A DNA stretch of 64,000 bases from Streptomyces sp. SID8374 (GTDB taxonomy: Bacteria; Actinomycetota; Actinomycetes; Streptomycetales; Streptomycetaceae): contig NZ_WWGH01000001.1 in the NCBI RefSeq assembly GCF_009865135.1, positions 1,550,001-1,614,000 on the forward strand. The letters are read 5' to 3'. The notes beneath the pieces were generated by a model, which saw only the letters and a list, made by a program, of their open reading frames with translations, ran no database searches and had not been told where the DNA came from. Each line of letters opens with the position of its first letter. The first letter of the stretch is position 1. Below, in pieces: positions 18,809 to 29,122 of the stretch. The position numbers and the translations under genes are program-made.

Positions 18809-18949
18809 GGCGAGTGACACGAAGCGGTAACGGCAACAAGAATGCGTGGGTGACCTCCACCGGGCCTTCCGGAGGAGTGTCCGTATTTCGGGGTGGGCCG
18901 GGCGGGTACGCACACCGGTCCATGCGCAAAAAGGGCCGAGGAGGGCCGG

Positions 18950-19998
<1,049 letters not shown>

Positions 19999-20002
<4 letters not shown>

Positions 20003-21384
20003 TGACGGCCGGCGAGCCCGGCGCCGTGCAGGACGGCTCCAGCAAGGGCGGTCTGCGCGCGGCCTTCGGCGGGCTCACCACCCGGGGGCGGTCCTTCCTC
20101 GCCGCCGGGGTGGCCGCCGCCGTCTGCGCCTACGTCCTGGGCCAGGCGGACCTGCTGCGCGTCGGGCTGCTGCTGGCCGTGCTGCCCCTGGTCTGCGTGG
20201 TCGTGCTCTACCGCACCCGCTACCGGGTGACGGGTACCCGGCGGCTGACGCCGTCCCGGGTGCCCACGGGCTCGGAGGCCCGGGTGCATCTGCGGATGGA
20301 CAATGTGTCCCGGCTCCCCACGGGGCTGCTGATGCTCCAGGACCGTGTGCCGTACGTGCTGGGGCCCCGGCCCCGGTTCGTGCTGGACCGGGTGGAGGCG
20401 GGCGGCCGGCGTGAGGTGTCCTACCGGGTCCGCTCCGACCTGCGCGGCCGCTATCCGCTGGGCCCGTTGCAGCTGCGGCTCAGCGACCCGTTCGGGATGT
20501 GCGAGCTGACCCGTTCCTTCAGCGCGTACGACACCCTCGTGGTCATCCCGCGCACGGTGGCGCTGCCCACCCTGAGGCTGGCGGGCGAGGCGTCGGGGTA
20601 CGGCGACGGGCGGCAGCGTTCGCTCGCGCTGGCCGGTGAGGACGACATCATCCCGCGCGGCTACCGGCACGGCGACGATCTGCGCCGGGTCCACTGGCGC
20701 TCCACCGCCCGCTACGGCGAGCTGATGGTCCGCCGTGAGGAACAGCCCCAGCGGGCCCGCTGCACGGTGCTGCTGGACACCCGGCAGGTCGGGTACGTGG
20801 GTGCCGGGCCCGACTCGGCGTTCGAGTGGGCCGTCTCGGGGGCGGCCTCCGCCCTGGTGCACATGCTGGAGCGCGGCTTCGCCGTACGGCTGCTCACGGA
20901 CGACGGGAACGCGGTGCCCGGGGAGGGGTCCGACGGCTTCGCGGGGTCGACCCAGGAGTCCGCCGACTCGGCGGGCCTGATGCTGGACACCCTCGCGGTC
21001 GTCGGCCACTCCGACGGCGGCGGCCTCTCCCGCGCCCACGACGTGCTGCGCGGCGGCAACGAGGGGCTGCTGATCGCGTTCTTCGGCGATCTCGACGAGG
21101 AGCAGACCTCGGTGGCGGCCCGGATGCGGCAGCGCACCGGGGCGGCGGTCGCCTTCGTCCTGGACAGCGCCCGCTGGTCCGGCGGCGCCGAGCTCTCGGT
21201 GATCCCGACGGCCGCCCGGGCCGAGGAGCGGGTGCGCCGGCTGCGCGAGGCCGGCTGGATCGTGGTGCCCGTGGAGCCCGGGGCCGAGCTGCCCGCACTG
21301 TGGCAGCTGGCGGGCCAGATGCGCACCGACACCCAGTCCGCCGGGAACGGCGGTTCGACAGGCTTCCCGGGGGGATGGTCATGA
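19999..21384 (+). CDS. DUF58 membrane protein, MoxR partner
   Basis: 461-residue protein with two adjacent N-terminal membrane helices (about residues 32-75) and a C-terminal DUF58/VWA-like domain. The DUF58 signature is GDDLRRVHWRSTARYGELMVRREEQ. The start may be GTG at 19999, overlapping the moxR stop as GTGA, or ATG at 20002 in TGATG; both imply coupling. Its function is not known; with MoxR and a periplasmic transglutaminase it probably forms a membrane-linked complex. Confidence 0.92.
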
Positions 21385-23801
21385 GCGGGCGGACCCGGCT
21401 GGCGCTCTGCGCCTTCGCCGCGACACTCCTGGCGTCGGGGGCGCTGCTCCCGCTGGTGGAGGGGGCCGGCTGGCTCCTCCAGGCGGCGCTGCTGCTCGGG
21501 GTCCAGGGCGGGGTGGGCGCGCTCGCCCGCCGGGTCCCGCTGGCCCGGTCGCTGACGATCGCCGCCCAGGCGCTGGTGACCCTGCTGCTGCTGACCGTGG
21601 TCTTCGCGCGGGACCAGGCCCTGTTCGGTGTGGTCCCGGGCCCGCAGGCCGTCATGCGCCTCGGTGAGCTGCTGGTGGCGGGCGGCGAGGACATCGGTAC
21701 GTACGCCGTCCCGGCCCCGATGACGGACGGCATCCGGCTGATGGTGGTCGGCGGGGTGGTGCTGATCGGGCTGGCGGTGGACGCCCTGGCGGTGACCTTC
21801 CGCAGCGCGGCCCCGGCCGGACTGCCGCTGCTCGCCCTGTACTCGGTCGCCGCCGGACTGGGCGACGGCGGGACGGGGTGGCTCTGGTTCCTGCTGGCGG
21901 CCTGCGGCTATCTGTTCCTCCTGCTGGCCGAGGGCCGCGACCGGCTCTCCCAGTGGGGGCGCGTCTTCGGCGGTGCGAGCCGGTCGCCGGGAGGGCTGTC
22001 GGACGGCCTGTCCGGCCGGGGCGGCGGTACGTCCGCACCGGTCCGCACCGGGCGGCGCATCGGTGTGCTGGCGCTGGGCATCGCTTTGGTGGTCCCCCTC
22101 GCCCTGCCCGCCCTGGACAGCGGTCTGCTGGGCGGCCGGGGCGGCGGGAGCGGCAAGGGCAGCGGTGGCGGCACCATCACCGCGGTGAACCCGCTGGTCT
22201 CCCTCAAGGACAACCTCAACCAGCCGGAGGACCGGGAGGTGATGACGTACCGCACCAACGCCCAGGACCCGCGCGACCTCTATCTGCGGATCATCGCCCT
22301 GGACGAGTTCAACGGCAGCGAGTGGCGCTCCTCGACCCGCCGTCTGACGGATGTGCCGGACCGCCTCCCGCAGCCCACCGGTCTGGGCCGGGACGTCGAC
22401 GTCACCGAGATCCGGACGAACATCTCGACCTCGCCCTCCTACCAGCAGAACTATCTGCCGCTCCCCTATCCGGCGAGCGAGGTGGCGATCGGCGGCCGCT
22501 GGCGGTACGAGCCGGAGGGCCGCACGCTCATCGGCGACAAGGGGCAGAACACCGGCGGCGCGCAGTACGAGGTCTCCAGCCTGATCGTGCAGCCGACCGC
22601 GGCCCAGCTGGCGGCGGCCGGATCGCCGCCGCAGGGGCTGCGCAGCGAGTACACCCAGGTCCCCGACTCGCTGCCGAACGTGGTGGCCGAGGAGGCCGAG
22701 AAGATCACCGAGGGCTCGGCCAACGCCTACGAGCGGGCCGTGAAGCTCCAGAGCTGGTTCGCCTCCGAGGGCGGCTTCAGGTACAGCACCTCGGTCAGTT
22801 CGGGGACGGGCTCCTCGGCCATAGCGCGGTTCCTCCGTGACAAGGAGGGGTTCTGCATCCACTTCTCCTTCACGATGGCCGCGATGGCCCGGACCCTGGA
22901 CATCCCGTCCCGGGTGGCGGTGGGGTTCACCCCGGGCACCCTCAAGGGGGACGGCTCGTACTCGGTCGGACTGCGCGACGCGCACGCCTGGCCCGAGCTG
23001 TACTTCGAGGGCGTCGGGTGGACCCGGTTCGAGCCGACCCCGAGCCGGGGGTCGGCCCCGGCGTACACCCTGCCGGAGACCCCCACGGGTGGCGCGAGCG
23101 ATCCGGCGCAGCCGTCGGCCGACGCGACCGCCGCCCCGTCCGCGGTCCCGTCCGCCCCGGAAAGCTGCTCGCCGCAGATGCGCCGACAGGGTGAGTGCGG
23201 CCTCTCCGCCGCACCCGGCGCGACGGCCCCGACCGACCGGGGCACCCCGGCCGGGACGGTCCTGCTGGTGGTCCTCGGGGCGCTCCTGGTCCTGCTGCTT
23301 CCTCTGCTGCCGCTGCTCTGGCGGATCCGGGCGAGAAACCGGCGGCTCGGTTCCGGGGGGCGTACGCCCGCGGACGCGGCGGCCAGGGCCCTGGCCGCCT
23401 GGCAGGAGATCACCGACTGCGCCTGGGACTACGGCATCGCGCCGGACGAGTCGCTGACGCCCCGGAAGGCGGCGGCCCGGATCGTGCGGCTGGGCGGTCT
23501 CGACATCATGGCGGCCGAGGCCGTGCACCGGATCGCGGGCGCGGTGGAACAGGTGCTGTACGCCCCCGAGCCGCGCCCCGCAGCCGGTCTGACCGAGGAC
23601 GCGCTGACGGTACGGGCGGGCCTGGAGGCGAACGCGGGCCGGGGCGCACGGCTGCGGGCGAGGCTCGCACCCCGCTCGGCCGTCCGGGTGGTGTGGGCGG
23701 TCTCGGACCGGTGGACCTCGCTCGTCCAGCGGTGGACGGACCGTCCGGGGCGCGGCCGCTGGACGGCCCGGTGGCGCAGGCTGTCACGCCAGCACGGCTG
23801 A
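21381..23801 (+). CDS. Transglutaminase-like membrane protein (TgpA type)
   Basis: 806-residue protein. The N-terminal third is a bundle of about six transmembrane helices with a DUF3488-like region, followed by an extracytoplasmic transglutaminase-like domain with catalytic Cys492 (GFCIHFSFTMAAMA), His535 (DAHAWPEL) and a downstream Asp/Glu region (TRFEPTPSRG). A Pro/Ser/Ala-rich linker follows, then one further membrane helix (LLVVLGALLVLLLPLLPLLW) and a cytoplasmic DUF4129-like tail. The ATG at 21381 overlaps the DUF58 stop as ATGA. Whether it acts as peptidase or cross-linker is unknown. Confidence 0.92.
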   Translation: MSGRTRLALCAFAATLLASGALLPLVEGAGWLLQAALLLGVQGGVGALARRVPLARSLTIAAQALVTLLLLTVVFARDQALFGVVPGPQAVMRLGELLVAGGEDIGTYAVPAPMTDGIRLMVVGGVVLIGLAVDALAVTFRSAAPAGLPLLALYSVAAGLGDGGTGWLWFLLAACGYLFLLLAEGRDRLSQWGRVFGGASRSPGGLSDGLSGRGGGTSAPVRTGRRIGVLALGIALVVPLALPALDSGLLGGRGGGSGKGSGGGTITAVNPLVSLKDNLNQPEDREVMTYRTNAQDPRDLYLRIIALDEFNGSEWRSSTRRLTDVPDRLPQPTGLGRDVDVTEIRTNISTSPSYQQNYLPLPYPASEVAIGGRWRYEPEGRTLIGDKGQNTGGAQYEVSSLIVQPTAAQLAAAGSPPQGLRSEYTQVPDSLPNVVAEEAEKITEGSANAYERAVKLQSWFASEGGFRYSTSVSSGTGSSAIARFLRDKEGFCIHFSFTMAAMARTLDIPSRVAVGFTPGTLKGDGSYSVGLRDAHAWPELYFEGVGWTRFEPTPSRGSAPAYTLPETPTGGASDPAQPSADATAAPSAVPSAPESCSPQMRRQGECGLSAAPGATAPTDRGTPAGTVLLVVLGALLVLLLPLLPLLWRIRARNRRLGSGGRTPADAAARALAAWQEITDCAWDYGIAPDESLTPRKAAARIVRLGGLDIMAAEAVHRIAGAVEQVLYAPEPRPAAGLTEDALTVRAGLEANAGRGARLRARLAPRSAVRVVWAVSDRWTSLVQRWTDRPGRGRWTARWRRLSRQHG

Positions 23802-23830
23802 GGCGCGGGCCGGGAGGCCTACGTGGTGGA

Positions 23831-23874
23831 ACGGGTGAGGGGCGGCCGCAGAAATGCGGCCGCCCCTCACCCGT
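23831..23874 (+). terminator. Long perfect hairpin after the moxR operon
   Basis: Arms 23831-23850 and 23855-23874 are perfectly complementary over 20 bases with a GAAA tetraloop. It lies 29 bases after the transglutaminase stop and between two converging genes, so it can terminate from both sides. There is no T-run, as usual in Streptomyces. Confidence 0.85.
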
Positions 23875-23951
23875 AGGTGCATAGGTCCTGCGTCGTGCCC
23901 GGCAGGCCCTGCCCCGTGATGTGCTCCGGGGCCGGGCCTGGGACAGGAGTC

Positions 23952-24356
23952 CTACTGGCCCTGTTCGTCGCGGCGGCGCTGCCACCGCTGCTCGATGCGG
24001 TTCATCATCGACCGGCGTTGTCTCGGTCGGCGGCGCGAGCCGCTGTCCCCGCTGTCCGCGGCGGCCTGCTGTTGTTCACCGGGCTTGGGCGCCTTGCGCC
24101 ATCCGGTGACCGCGAGCACGGCACAGCCGAGCATGACGAGGAACCCCACCACGCTGATCCAGATCTGCTGGGCGACCATTCCGGCCATGAGGAGCGCGAT
24201 ACCCACCAGGAAGCCAGCGACCGCCTGGTAGACCCTTTTCCGGGTGTACGTACGCAGCCCGGTTCCCTCGAGCGCTGTCGCGAACTTGGGATCTTCGGCG
24301 TACAGCGCTCGCTCCATCTGCTCGAGCATGCGCTGCTCGTGCTCCGAGAGCGGCAC
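23952..24356 (-). CDS. DUF3040 membrane protein
   Basis: 134-residue protein of the actinobacterial DUF3040 family. The N-terminal amphipathic segment MPLSEHEQRMLEQMERALYA is the family signature, usually followed, as here, by FATAL and a basic stretch. Two transmembrane helices (about residues 43-62 and 66-84) precede a Gln/Arg-rich, strongly basic C-terminus. The GTG start at 24356 follows GAGGAGG. Function is unknown; position between the dcw region and a methyltransferase gene is conserved in Streptomyces as far as I recall. Confidence 0.88.
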   Translation of the reverse strand: MPLSEHEQRMLEQMERALYAEDPKFATALEGTGLRTYTRKRVYQAVAGFLVGIALLMAGMVAQQIWISVVGFLVMLGCAVLAVTGWRKAPKPGEQQQAAADSGDSGSRRRPRQRRSMMNRIEQRWQRRRDEQGQ

Positions 24357-24658
24357 GGGATCCTCCTCGTCGTCGGCCGCGGGGGCGACCGGTATGCGGC
24401 CCTTCCAGGATAGGCAGGGATTCGCCCCCGTGAAACCCGCCCTCTAGCGTTCAGCCAGTCCGGACCGCTATGTCGGCTCGGCTGCTGAGGCGTAGATTCC
24501 CCGACGACCGATCCGTCATGCCGGATGGTGTCACCCGATCATACGGGGCTCCTGCCCGCTACGGGGGTCCCGCGTCCCACTCCGTGTGCAGCTTCGTTGC
24601 TGATCAGCCCCGTACCGGCCCGCGCGGGTGCTCCCGGGGGCCGGTCCGCGGGGCTGGT
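24357..24658. other. Intergenic region between methyltransferase and DUF3040 genes
   Basis: 302 bases without a supported gene, between two minus-strand genes. It contains the candidate promoter at 24407-24435. The part next to the methyltransferase stop (about 24610-24655) is rich in GGCC/CGCGCG/GGGGGCC runs and could fold as a terminator, but I could not define a clean stem. Confidence 0.5.
24407..24435 (-). promoter_or_regulatory. Candidate promoter for the DUF3040 gene
   Basis: Minus-strand TTTCAC (24430-24435) and TATCCT (24407-24412) are separated by 17 bases, and the -10 lies 50 bases before the GTG start. Confidence 0.45.
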
Positions 24659-25417
24659 TCAGGGGCGCTTCTCGCCGAGAACGTGCAGCTGGGTCGCGAC
24701 GGAGTGGAAGGCGGGCAGCTCGGCGACGGCGGCTTCGAGCTTGAGGAGCGCGTCCATGGCGCCGGGCTCGGTGTCCACCAGAACGCCCGGTACGAGGTCG
24801 GCGAAGACCCGCACGCCGTGCACGGCGCCGACCTCCAGGCCGGCCCCGGAGACCAGCTCGGTGAGCTGCTCGGCGGTGAAGCGGCGGGGCACCGGGTCGC
24901 CCTCGCCCCAGCGGCCCGCCGGGTCGGCGAGCGCCTGCCGGGCCTCGGTGAAGTGGCCGGCCAGCGCGCGGGCCAGGACGGCCCCGCCCAGGCCCGCGGC
25001 GAGCAGGCTGAGGGCGCCGGAGGGGCGCAGGGCCGCGACCGCGTTCCGTACGCCCTCGGCGGGGTCGTCGACGTACTCCAGGACGCCGTGGCAGAGCACC
25101 GCGTCGAAGCCGCCGCGCTCCACGACGTCGAACAGGCCGAGGATGTCGCCCTGGACGCCCCGGACGCGGTCGGCGACCCCGGCCTCGGCGGCGCGGCGCT
25201 CCAGCGCGAAGAGCGCGTTGGGGCTGGGGTCGACGACGGTGACGCGGTGGCCGAGCCGGGCGGCGGGCACCGCGAAGTTGCCGGTGCCGCCGCCGGTGTC
25301 CAGAACATCCAGGGCGTCCCGGCCGGCCGCCTTGACCTGACGGTCCAGAGCGTCCTTCAGGACCTCCCAGACCACGGCGGTACGGAGGGAGGCGCGGGGG
25401 CGCAGCTGGTCCGACAC
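24659..25417 (-). CDS. Class I SAM-dependent methyltransferase
   Basis: 252-residue Rossmann-fold methyltransferase. Motif I is LDVLDTGGGTGNFAVPAA (about residues 37-54), followed by VTVVDPSPNALFAL (motif II acidic residue) and DAVLCHGVLEYVDDP (motif IV). It resembles the SmtA/CmoM-type small-molecule or tRNA methyltransferases found in actinobacteria; the substrate cannot be read from sequence. A strong local SAM-binding region with three glycines (DTGGGTG rather than the usual DxGxGxG) is slightly unusual. It lies 125 bases after the HEPN-like gene. Confidence 0.88.
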   Translation of the reverse strand: MSDQLRPRASLRTAVVWEVLKDALDRQVKAAGRDALDVLDTGGGTGNFAVPAARLGHRVTVVDPSPNALFALERRAAEAGVADRVRGVQGDILGLFDVVERGGFDAVLCHGVLEYVDDPAEGVRNAVAALRPSGALSLLAAGLGGAVLARALAGHFTEARQALADPAGRWGEGDPVPRRFTAEQLTELVSGAGLEVGAVHGVRVFADLVPGVLVDTEPGAMDALLKLEAAVAELPAFHSVATQLHVLGEKRP

Positions 25418-25542
25418 GGCAGATGACTCCTCGGCACGGTGCCGCCTGGGACGGCGGAGCGTGAACAGTGCAGGTGGTGATGTGAGCGTTGACCACCCTA
25501 TTGCCTCGCACCGCCGTCCCGGTCATCCGGCACCGGCCCGTC

Positions 25543-26070
25543 TCACCCCGTGGCCTGCCTCCCCGTCCTCGGCTGCGGGAGCACCGGCTGGAGGACCAGC
25601 AGCCGCTCCACCAGGCGCAGGAACTGGGCGGCGTCGCGGAGCAGGTCGTCCGCGTCCCGGTCGTCGGCGGCGCCGGGCATGCCGGCCTCCGCACGGGCCC
25701 GGCGGGGCGCCCCTGCGGCGAAGAGGTCGCTCCAGTCGGTCAGCTCCGGGGCTGCCTCCGGGAGGACCTCCCAGACGCTCCGGATGCGGTCGCGGTCGCG
25801 CTTGTTCGTCTCGGGGCGGCCACGGGCGGCCAGCACGGCGGCCGCCGTGCGCAGGGCCGCGAGGTGGGCGGTGGCGTAGCGCTCGTTCGGTTCGTGGAGC
25901 ACGGCGGCCTCGTCCAGGCCGGTGCGGGCCTTGGCGAGCAGGTCGAGGGCGGCGGGCGGTGCCGTGGTGCGGCGCAGCACGGGGTGCACATCGTCGGCGG
26001 GACCGGTCAGTGAGGGGGCAGGGCTGCCTGCGCGGCGCCGCGGGGCGGCGGCTGCGGACGAGCTGGCCAT
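25543..26070 (-). CDS. SAV_6107-type HEPN-like helical protein
   Basis: 175-residue mostly helical protein that I recall being annotated as SAV_6107-family HEPN domain protein in Streptomyces. The ATG at 26070 is preceded by a near-perfect AGGAGG eight bases upstream. A Ser/Ala/Pro/Arg-rich N-terminus of about 40 residues precedes the helical domain. The segment NERYATAHLAALR contains R-x4-H, the catalytic motif of HEPN ribonucleases. The C-terminal helix is DDLLRDAAQFLRLVERLLVL. No partner nucleotidyltransferase (MNT) gene is next to it, so a classical toxin-antitoxin pair is not indicated. RNase activity is inference. Confidence 0.8.
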   Translation of the reverse strand: MASSSAAAAPRRRAGSPAPSLTGPADDVHPVLRRTTAPPAALDLLAKARTGLDEAAVLHEPNERYATAHLAALRTAAAVLAARGRPETNKRDRDRIRSVWEVLPEAAPELTDWSDLFAAGAPRRARAEAGMPGAADDRDADDLLRDAAQFLRLVERLLVLQPVLPQPRTGRQATG

Positions 26071-26170
26071 GACGAACCTCCTGTCGTCGTGTGACGGCTC
26101 CATGGCCGTATGTGTCCATGGTGGCGGGCCCCACTGACAATCGGTCAGAACCCTTGCCTGACCTGCCGTT

Positions 26171-26199
26171 TTGCTTCGAGCGCGAGTTCGGGCTAACTT
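26171..26199 (+). promoter_or_regulatory. Candidate promoter of the ABC/YhgE/TetR operon
   Basis: TTGCTT (26171-26176) and TAACTT (26194-26199) are separated by 17 bases. The palindrome at 26200-26223 begins immediately after the -10, so a bound repressor would cover the transcription start. Confidence 0.6.
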
Positions 26200-26223
26200 T
26201 TTGCACTGACCGGTCAGTTCAAA
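26200..26223. promoter_or_regulatory. TetR-type operator palindrome
   Basis: The central 14 bases, ACTGACCGGTCAGT, form a perfect palindrome, and the flanks TTTG and CAAA extend the symmetry to 22 of 24 positions. TGACCGGTCA-type centres are common for TetR-family repressors. The last gene of the operon downstream encodes a TetR repressor, the likely ligand. A looser related site, CTGAC-N5-GTCAG, lies at about 26133-26147, nearer the divergent HEPN-like gene. Confidence 0.65.
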
Positions 26224-26263
26224 AGAGTGGCGACCGGATCACGGACGAATCAGGGGAGGGTCT

Positions 26264-27034
26264 GTGGAGAGCCCGCACGGCGCCGCGGTCGGCGCCGAGG
26301 ACTTCGGACTCAAGGGGCCGCGCGGCTGGGTCTTCCGCCACGTGGGGTTCAGCGCTCCGCCGGGGTCGCTCGTCGCGGTCGAGGGGCCGTCCGGCTCCGG
26401 CCGTACCTGCCTTCTGCTCGCTCTGACCGGTCGTATGCGTGCCACCGAGGGCAGCGCCGAAGTGGGCGGACTCGCACTGCCCCGCAAGGCGGCCGCCGTC
26501 CGCCGGATCGCGGCCTTGGGCCCGGTGCCCGGCGTCAGCGAGCTGGACCCCGCCTTCACCGTCGCCGAGCACCTGCGCGAACGGGCCCTGCTCCAGGGCC
26601 GTTACGGGGCCTCGCTGCGCACCCTGCTGCGCCCGCGCGCCGAGCGCCGGGCCACCGCCCGGGCCCGGATCGACGCGGCGCTGGAGGCCGCGGGGCTGGA
26701 CCCCGCGACCCTGCCCAAGGCCGAACGGACCTCCGTACGGGATCTGGAGCGGCTGGAGGCGCTGCGGCTCTCCGTCGCCCTGGCGATGATCGGCACCCCG
26801 AGGGTGCTGGCCCTGGACGACGCCGACCTCAAGCTCTCCCCCGCCGAACGCGCCGAGGCCTGGCTGACGCTGCGCTCGATCGCCGACTCCGGCACCACCG
26901 TGCTCGCCGTGTGCAGCGAAGCCCCCGAGGACGCCCGGATCGTCCGCACCACGCCCGCCGCCGACGAGGCCCCGACCGCACCCACCACCGAAGAGGAGAC
27001 GGCCGATGCGTTCGCCGAAACTGGCCGCGCTTGA
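26264..27034 (+). CDS. Degenerate ABC-type ATPase
   Basis: 256-residue protein with an ABC-ATPase layout but altered key residues. The Walker A position reads GPSGSGRT (residues 41-48), with Arg47 where ATP-hydrolysing ABC proteins have Lys. The signature LSGGQ is not recognisable; DLERLEALRLSVALAMIG occupies its place. Walker B reads RVLALDDADL with Asp186 in place of the catalytic Glu. The GTG start at 26264 follows GGGGAGGG. It overlaps the next gene by 29 bases. It probably supplies or regulates the YhgE/Pip-type membrane protein; whether it hydrolyses ATP is doubtful. Confidence 0.85.
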   Translation: MESPHGAAVGAEDFGLKGPRGWVFRHVGFSAPPGSLVAVEGPSGSGRTCLLLALTGRMRATEGSAEVGGLALPRKAAAVRRIAALGPVPGVSELDPAFTVAEHLRERALLQGRYGASLRTLLRPRAERRATARARIDAALEAAGLDPATLPKAERTSVRDLERLEALRLSVALAMIGTPRVLALDDADLKLSPAERAEAWLTLRSIADSGTTVLAVCSEAPEDARIVRTTPAADEAPTAPTTEEETADAFAETGRA

Positions 27035-29093
27035 GCTGAGGCGGTTCCGCAGGGGGAAGTTGCCGGCCGCCGCGCTGGTCGCGCTGCTGCTCCTGCCGCT
27101 GCTCTACGGCGCCCTGTACCTGTTCTCGTTCTGGGACCCGTACGGGAACCTCGACAAGCTGCCCGTCGCCCTGGTCAACAACGACAAGGGGGCCACGAAC
27201 GACGGCAAGCGGCTCAACGCGGGGGACGAGATCAGCGACAAGCTCCTCGACTCCAAGGTGTTCGCGTGGCATGAGGTGAGCTCCGCGGAGGCGGACAAGG
27301 GCGTCGAGGACGGGACGTACTACCTCTCGCTGACGATGCCGGCCGACTTCAGCAAGAAGATCGCGTCCAGCGGCGGGGACTCCCCCGAGACGGGCGCGCT
27401 CCAGGTGCGGACGAACGACGCAAACAACTACATCGTCGGGCAGATCTCCAAGACGGTCTTCGGCGAGGTGCGCAACGCCGCCTCCACCAACGCCTCGCGG
27501 GGCTTCCTGGACCGCATCTTCGTCAACTTCTCCGATCTGCACGACAAGACCGCCGACGCGGCCAAGGGCGCCGACGAGCTCAAGGGCGGCATATCGAAGG
27601 CGAAGAAGGGCTCCAAGGAGCTCGCGGACGGCCTCAAGGACTCCAAGGCGGGCAGCAAGCGGCTCTCCGACGGGATCGGCAAGCTGGACAGCGGGGCGGG
27701 CGAACTCGCCTCCGGCTCGCGGCAGGTGGCCGGCGGCACCCAGGCGCTGGCCGACAAGGTCAACAAGATCGCCGGAGATGTCCGCCCCTTCTTCAAGGAC
27801 AACGGGAAGTCCATCGGGGACACCGCCCGGCTGGTCGCCGACACCTCCCAGGCCGTACGGCACAACCTCGACGTGCTCGTGAAGAGCGCGCCCACCGCCG
27901 CGGTCGAGGCCAAGAAGGCGGCCGACGACCTGACGGAGATCCACCGGACCCAGTGTGTGGAGGCCGAAGAGCCCGACGCCGCGGTCTGCCCGCCGCTGGA
28001 GCGCGCCAAGACCACGGCCGTCGACGTCGCGAAGATCGCCGCCGATGTGAACACCCTGGTCACCAACCAGAACGGCGATCTGAAGAAGCTCAACACCCAC
28101 CTGGCCGCCTTCCAGAAGCAGGCCGAGGCGCTGTCCAAGCGCGCACCGGCCCTGGACAACGACCTGGAGCAGGCGGTCAAGGACGTCAACGCCCTCAACA
28201 CCGGCGCCCAGAAGGTCGCCAAGGGCGCGGCGGACCTGCACACCGGCCTCGGCAGCGCCCGTACCGGCTCCGCCGACCTGGACACCGGCATGGGCAAGCT
28301 CAAGACGGGCGCGGAGAACCTGGACGGCGGGCTGTTCCGGCTCGGCGACGGCTCGGCCGAGCTCGCCCAGGGACTCAACGACGGCGTGGAGAAGATCCCG
28401 GACTACGACAAGAAGGACCGTGACGCCCGTACCGACGTCATGGCCGACCCGGTGAAACTGGCCTCCAAGTCCCTTCACGCGGCACCCAATTACGGCACCG
28501 GTTTCGCCCCGTACTTCATCCCGCTCTCCCTCTGGGTCGGCGCGATGGTGGCGTACATGATCATCCAGCCGCTCAACAGGCGGGCGCTGTCCACCGGTGC
28601 CTCCGCCTGGCGGATCGCCCTCGCCGGATGGCTCCCGGTCGCCGCGATCGGCCTCCTCCAGGTCGGCGCCCTGATGGCCGTCCTGCACTGGGGCCTGGGC
28701 CTGGAGATGGAGCGCTCCGCCGGGACGATCGCCTTCCTGGCGCTGGTGACCTGCTGCTTCGGTGCGATCGTGCAGTGGCTGAACGCCTGCTTCGGCGCGG
28801 CGGGACGCATCCTGGTGCTGGTCGTGCTGATGCTCCAGCTGACCTCGGCCGGGGGCACGTACCCCGTCCAGACCAGCCCCGGCTTCTTCGGCGCGATCCA
28901 CCCGTACCTGCCCATGACGTACGTCGTCGAGGGGCTGCGCAGGCTCATCACCGGCGGTCCCCTCGGCCCGGTCTGGCTGGGCTGCGCGGTGCTGGGAGCC
29001 TTCACCGTCGGCGCCCTCGCCCTGACCGCGTTCACCGCCCGCCGCAAGCAGGTGTGGAGCCTGAGCCGGCTGCACCCGGAGCTGAGCCTGTGA
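27006..29093 (+). CDS. YhgE/Pip-family ABC-2-like membrane protein
   Basis: 695-residue member of the YhgE/Pip family (phage infection protein, and ESX-like or EsaA-type architecture). One N-terminal helix (about residues 19-42) is followed by a large extracytoplasmic region with repeated G-x-x-x-L-x-x-G units (for example DELKGGISKAKKGSKELADG and GAADLHTGLGSARTG). Five C-terminal helices of ABC-2 membrane type run from about residue 505 to the end. The family moves unknown substrates; some members are phage receptors. Overlap with the ATPase gene and a following tetR gene suggest a regulated export unit. Confidence 0.9.
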   Translation: MRSPKLAALELRRFRRGKLPAAALVALLLLPLLYGALYLFSFWDPYGNLDKLPVALVNNDKGATNDGKRLNAGDEISDKLLDSKVFAWHEVSSAEADKGVEDGTYYLSLTMPADFSKKIASSGGDSPETGALQVRTNDANNYIVGQISKTVFGEVRNAASTNASRGFLDRIFVNFSDLHDKTADAAKGADELKGGISKAKKGSKELADGLKDSKAGSKRLSDGIGKLDSGAGELASGSRQVAGGTQALADKVNKIAGDVRPFFKDNGKSIGDTARLVADTSQAVRHNLDVLVKSAPTAAVEAKKAADDLTEIHRTQCVEAEEPDAAVCPPLERAKTTAVDVAKIAADVNTLVTNQNGDLKKLNTHLAAFQKQAEALSKRAPALDNDLEQAVKDVNALNTGAQKVAKGAADLHTGLGSARTGSADLDTGMGKLKTGAENLDGGLFRLGDGSAELAQGLNDGVEKIPDYDKKDRDARTDVMADPVKLASKSLHAAPNYGTGFAPYFIPLSLWVGAMVAYMIIQPLNRRALSTGASAWRIALAGWLPVAAIGLLQVGALMAVLHWGLGLEMERSAGTIAFLALVTCCFGAIVQWLNACFGAAGRILVLVVLMLQLTSAGGTYPVQTSPGFFGAIHPYLPMTYVVEGLRRLITGGPLGPVWLGCAVLGAFTVGALALTAFTARRKQVWSLSRLHPELSL

Positions 29094-29122
29094 GCGCCCC
29101 GGAAGCTGGGAGAATCGGCCTC

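Noticed and set aside
25543..26070. Toxin-antitoxin locus around the HEPN-like gene
   Set aside because: There is no MNT or other antitoxin-like gene next to it and the ortholog appears to belong to the Streptomyces core, so I report only the motif.
26829..29075. 748-residue minus-strand frame opposite yhgE
   Set aside because: It is an antisense shadow of the YhgE/Pip gene, with biased Gln/Leu/Arg/Gly composition and no domain.
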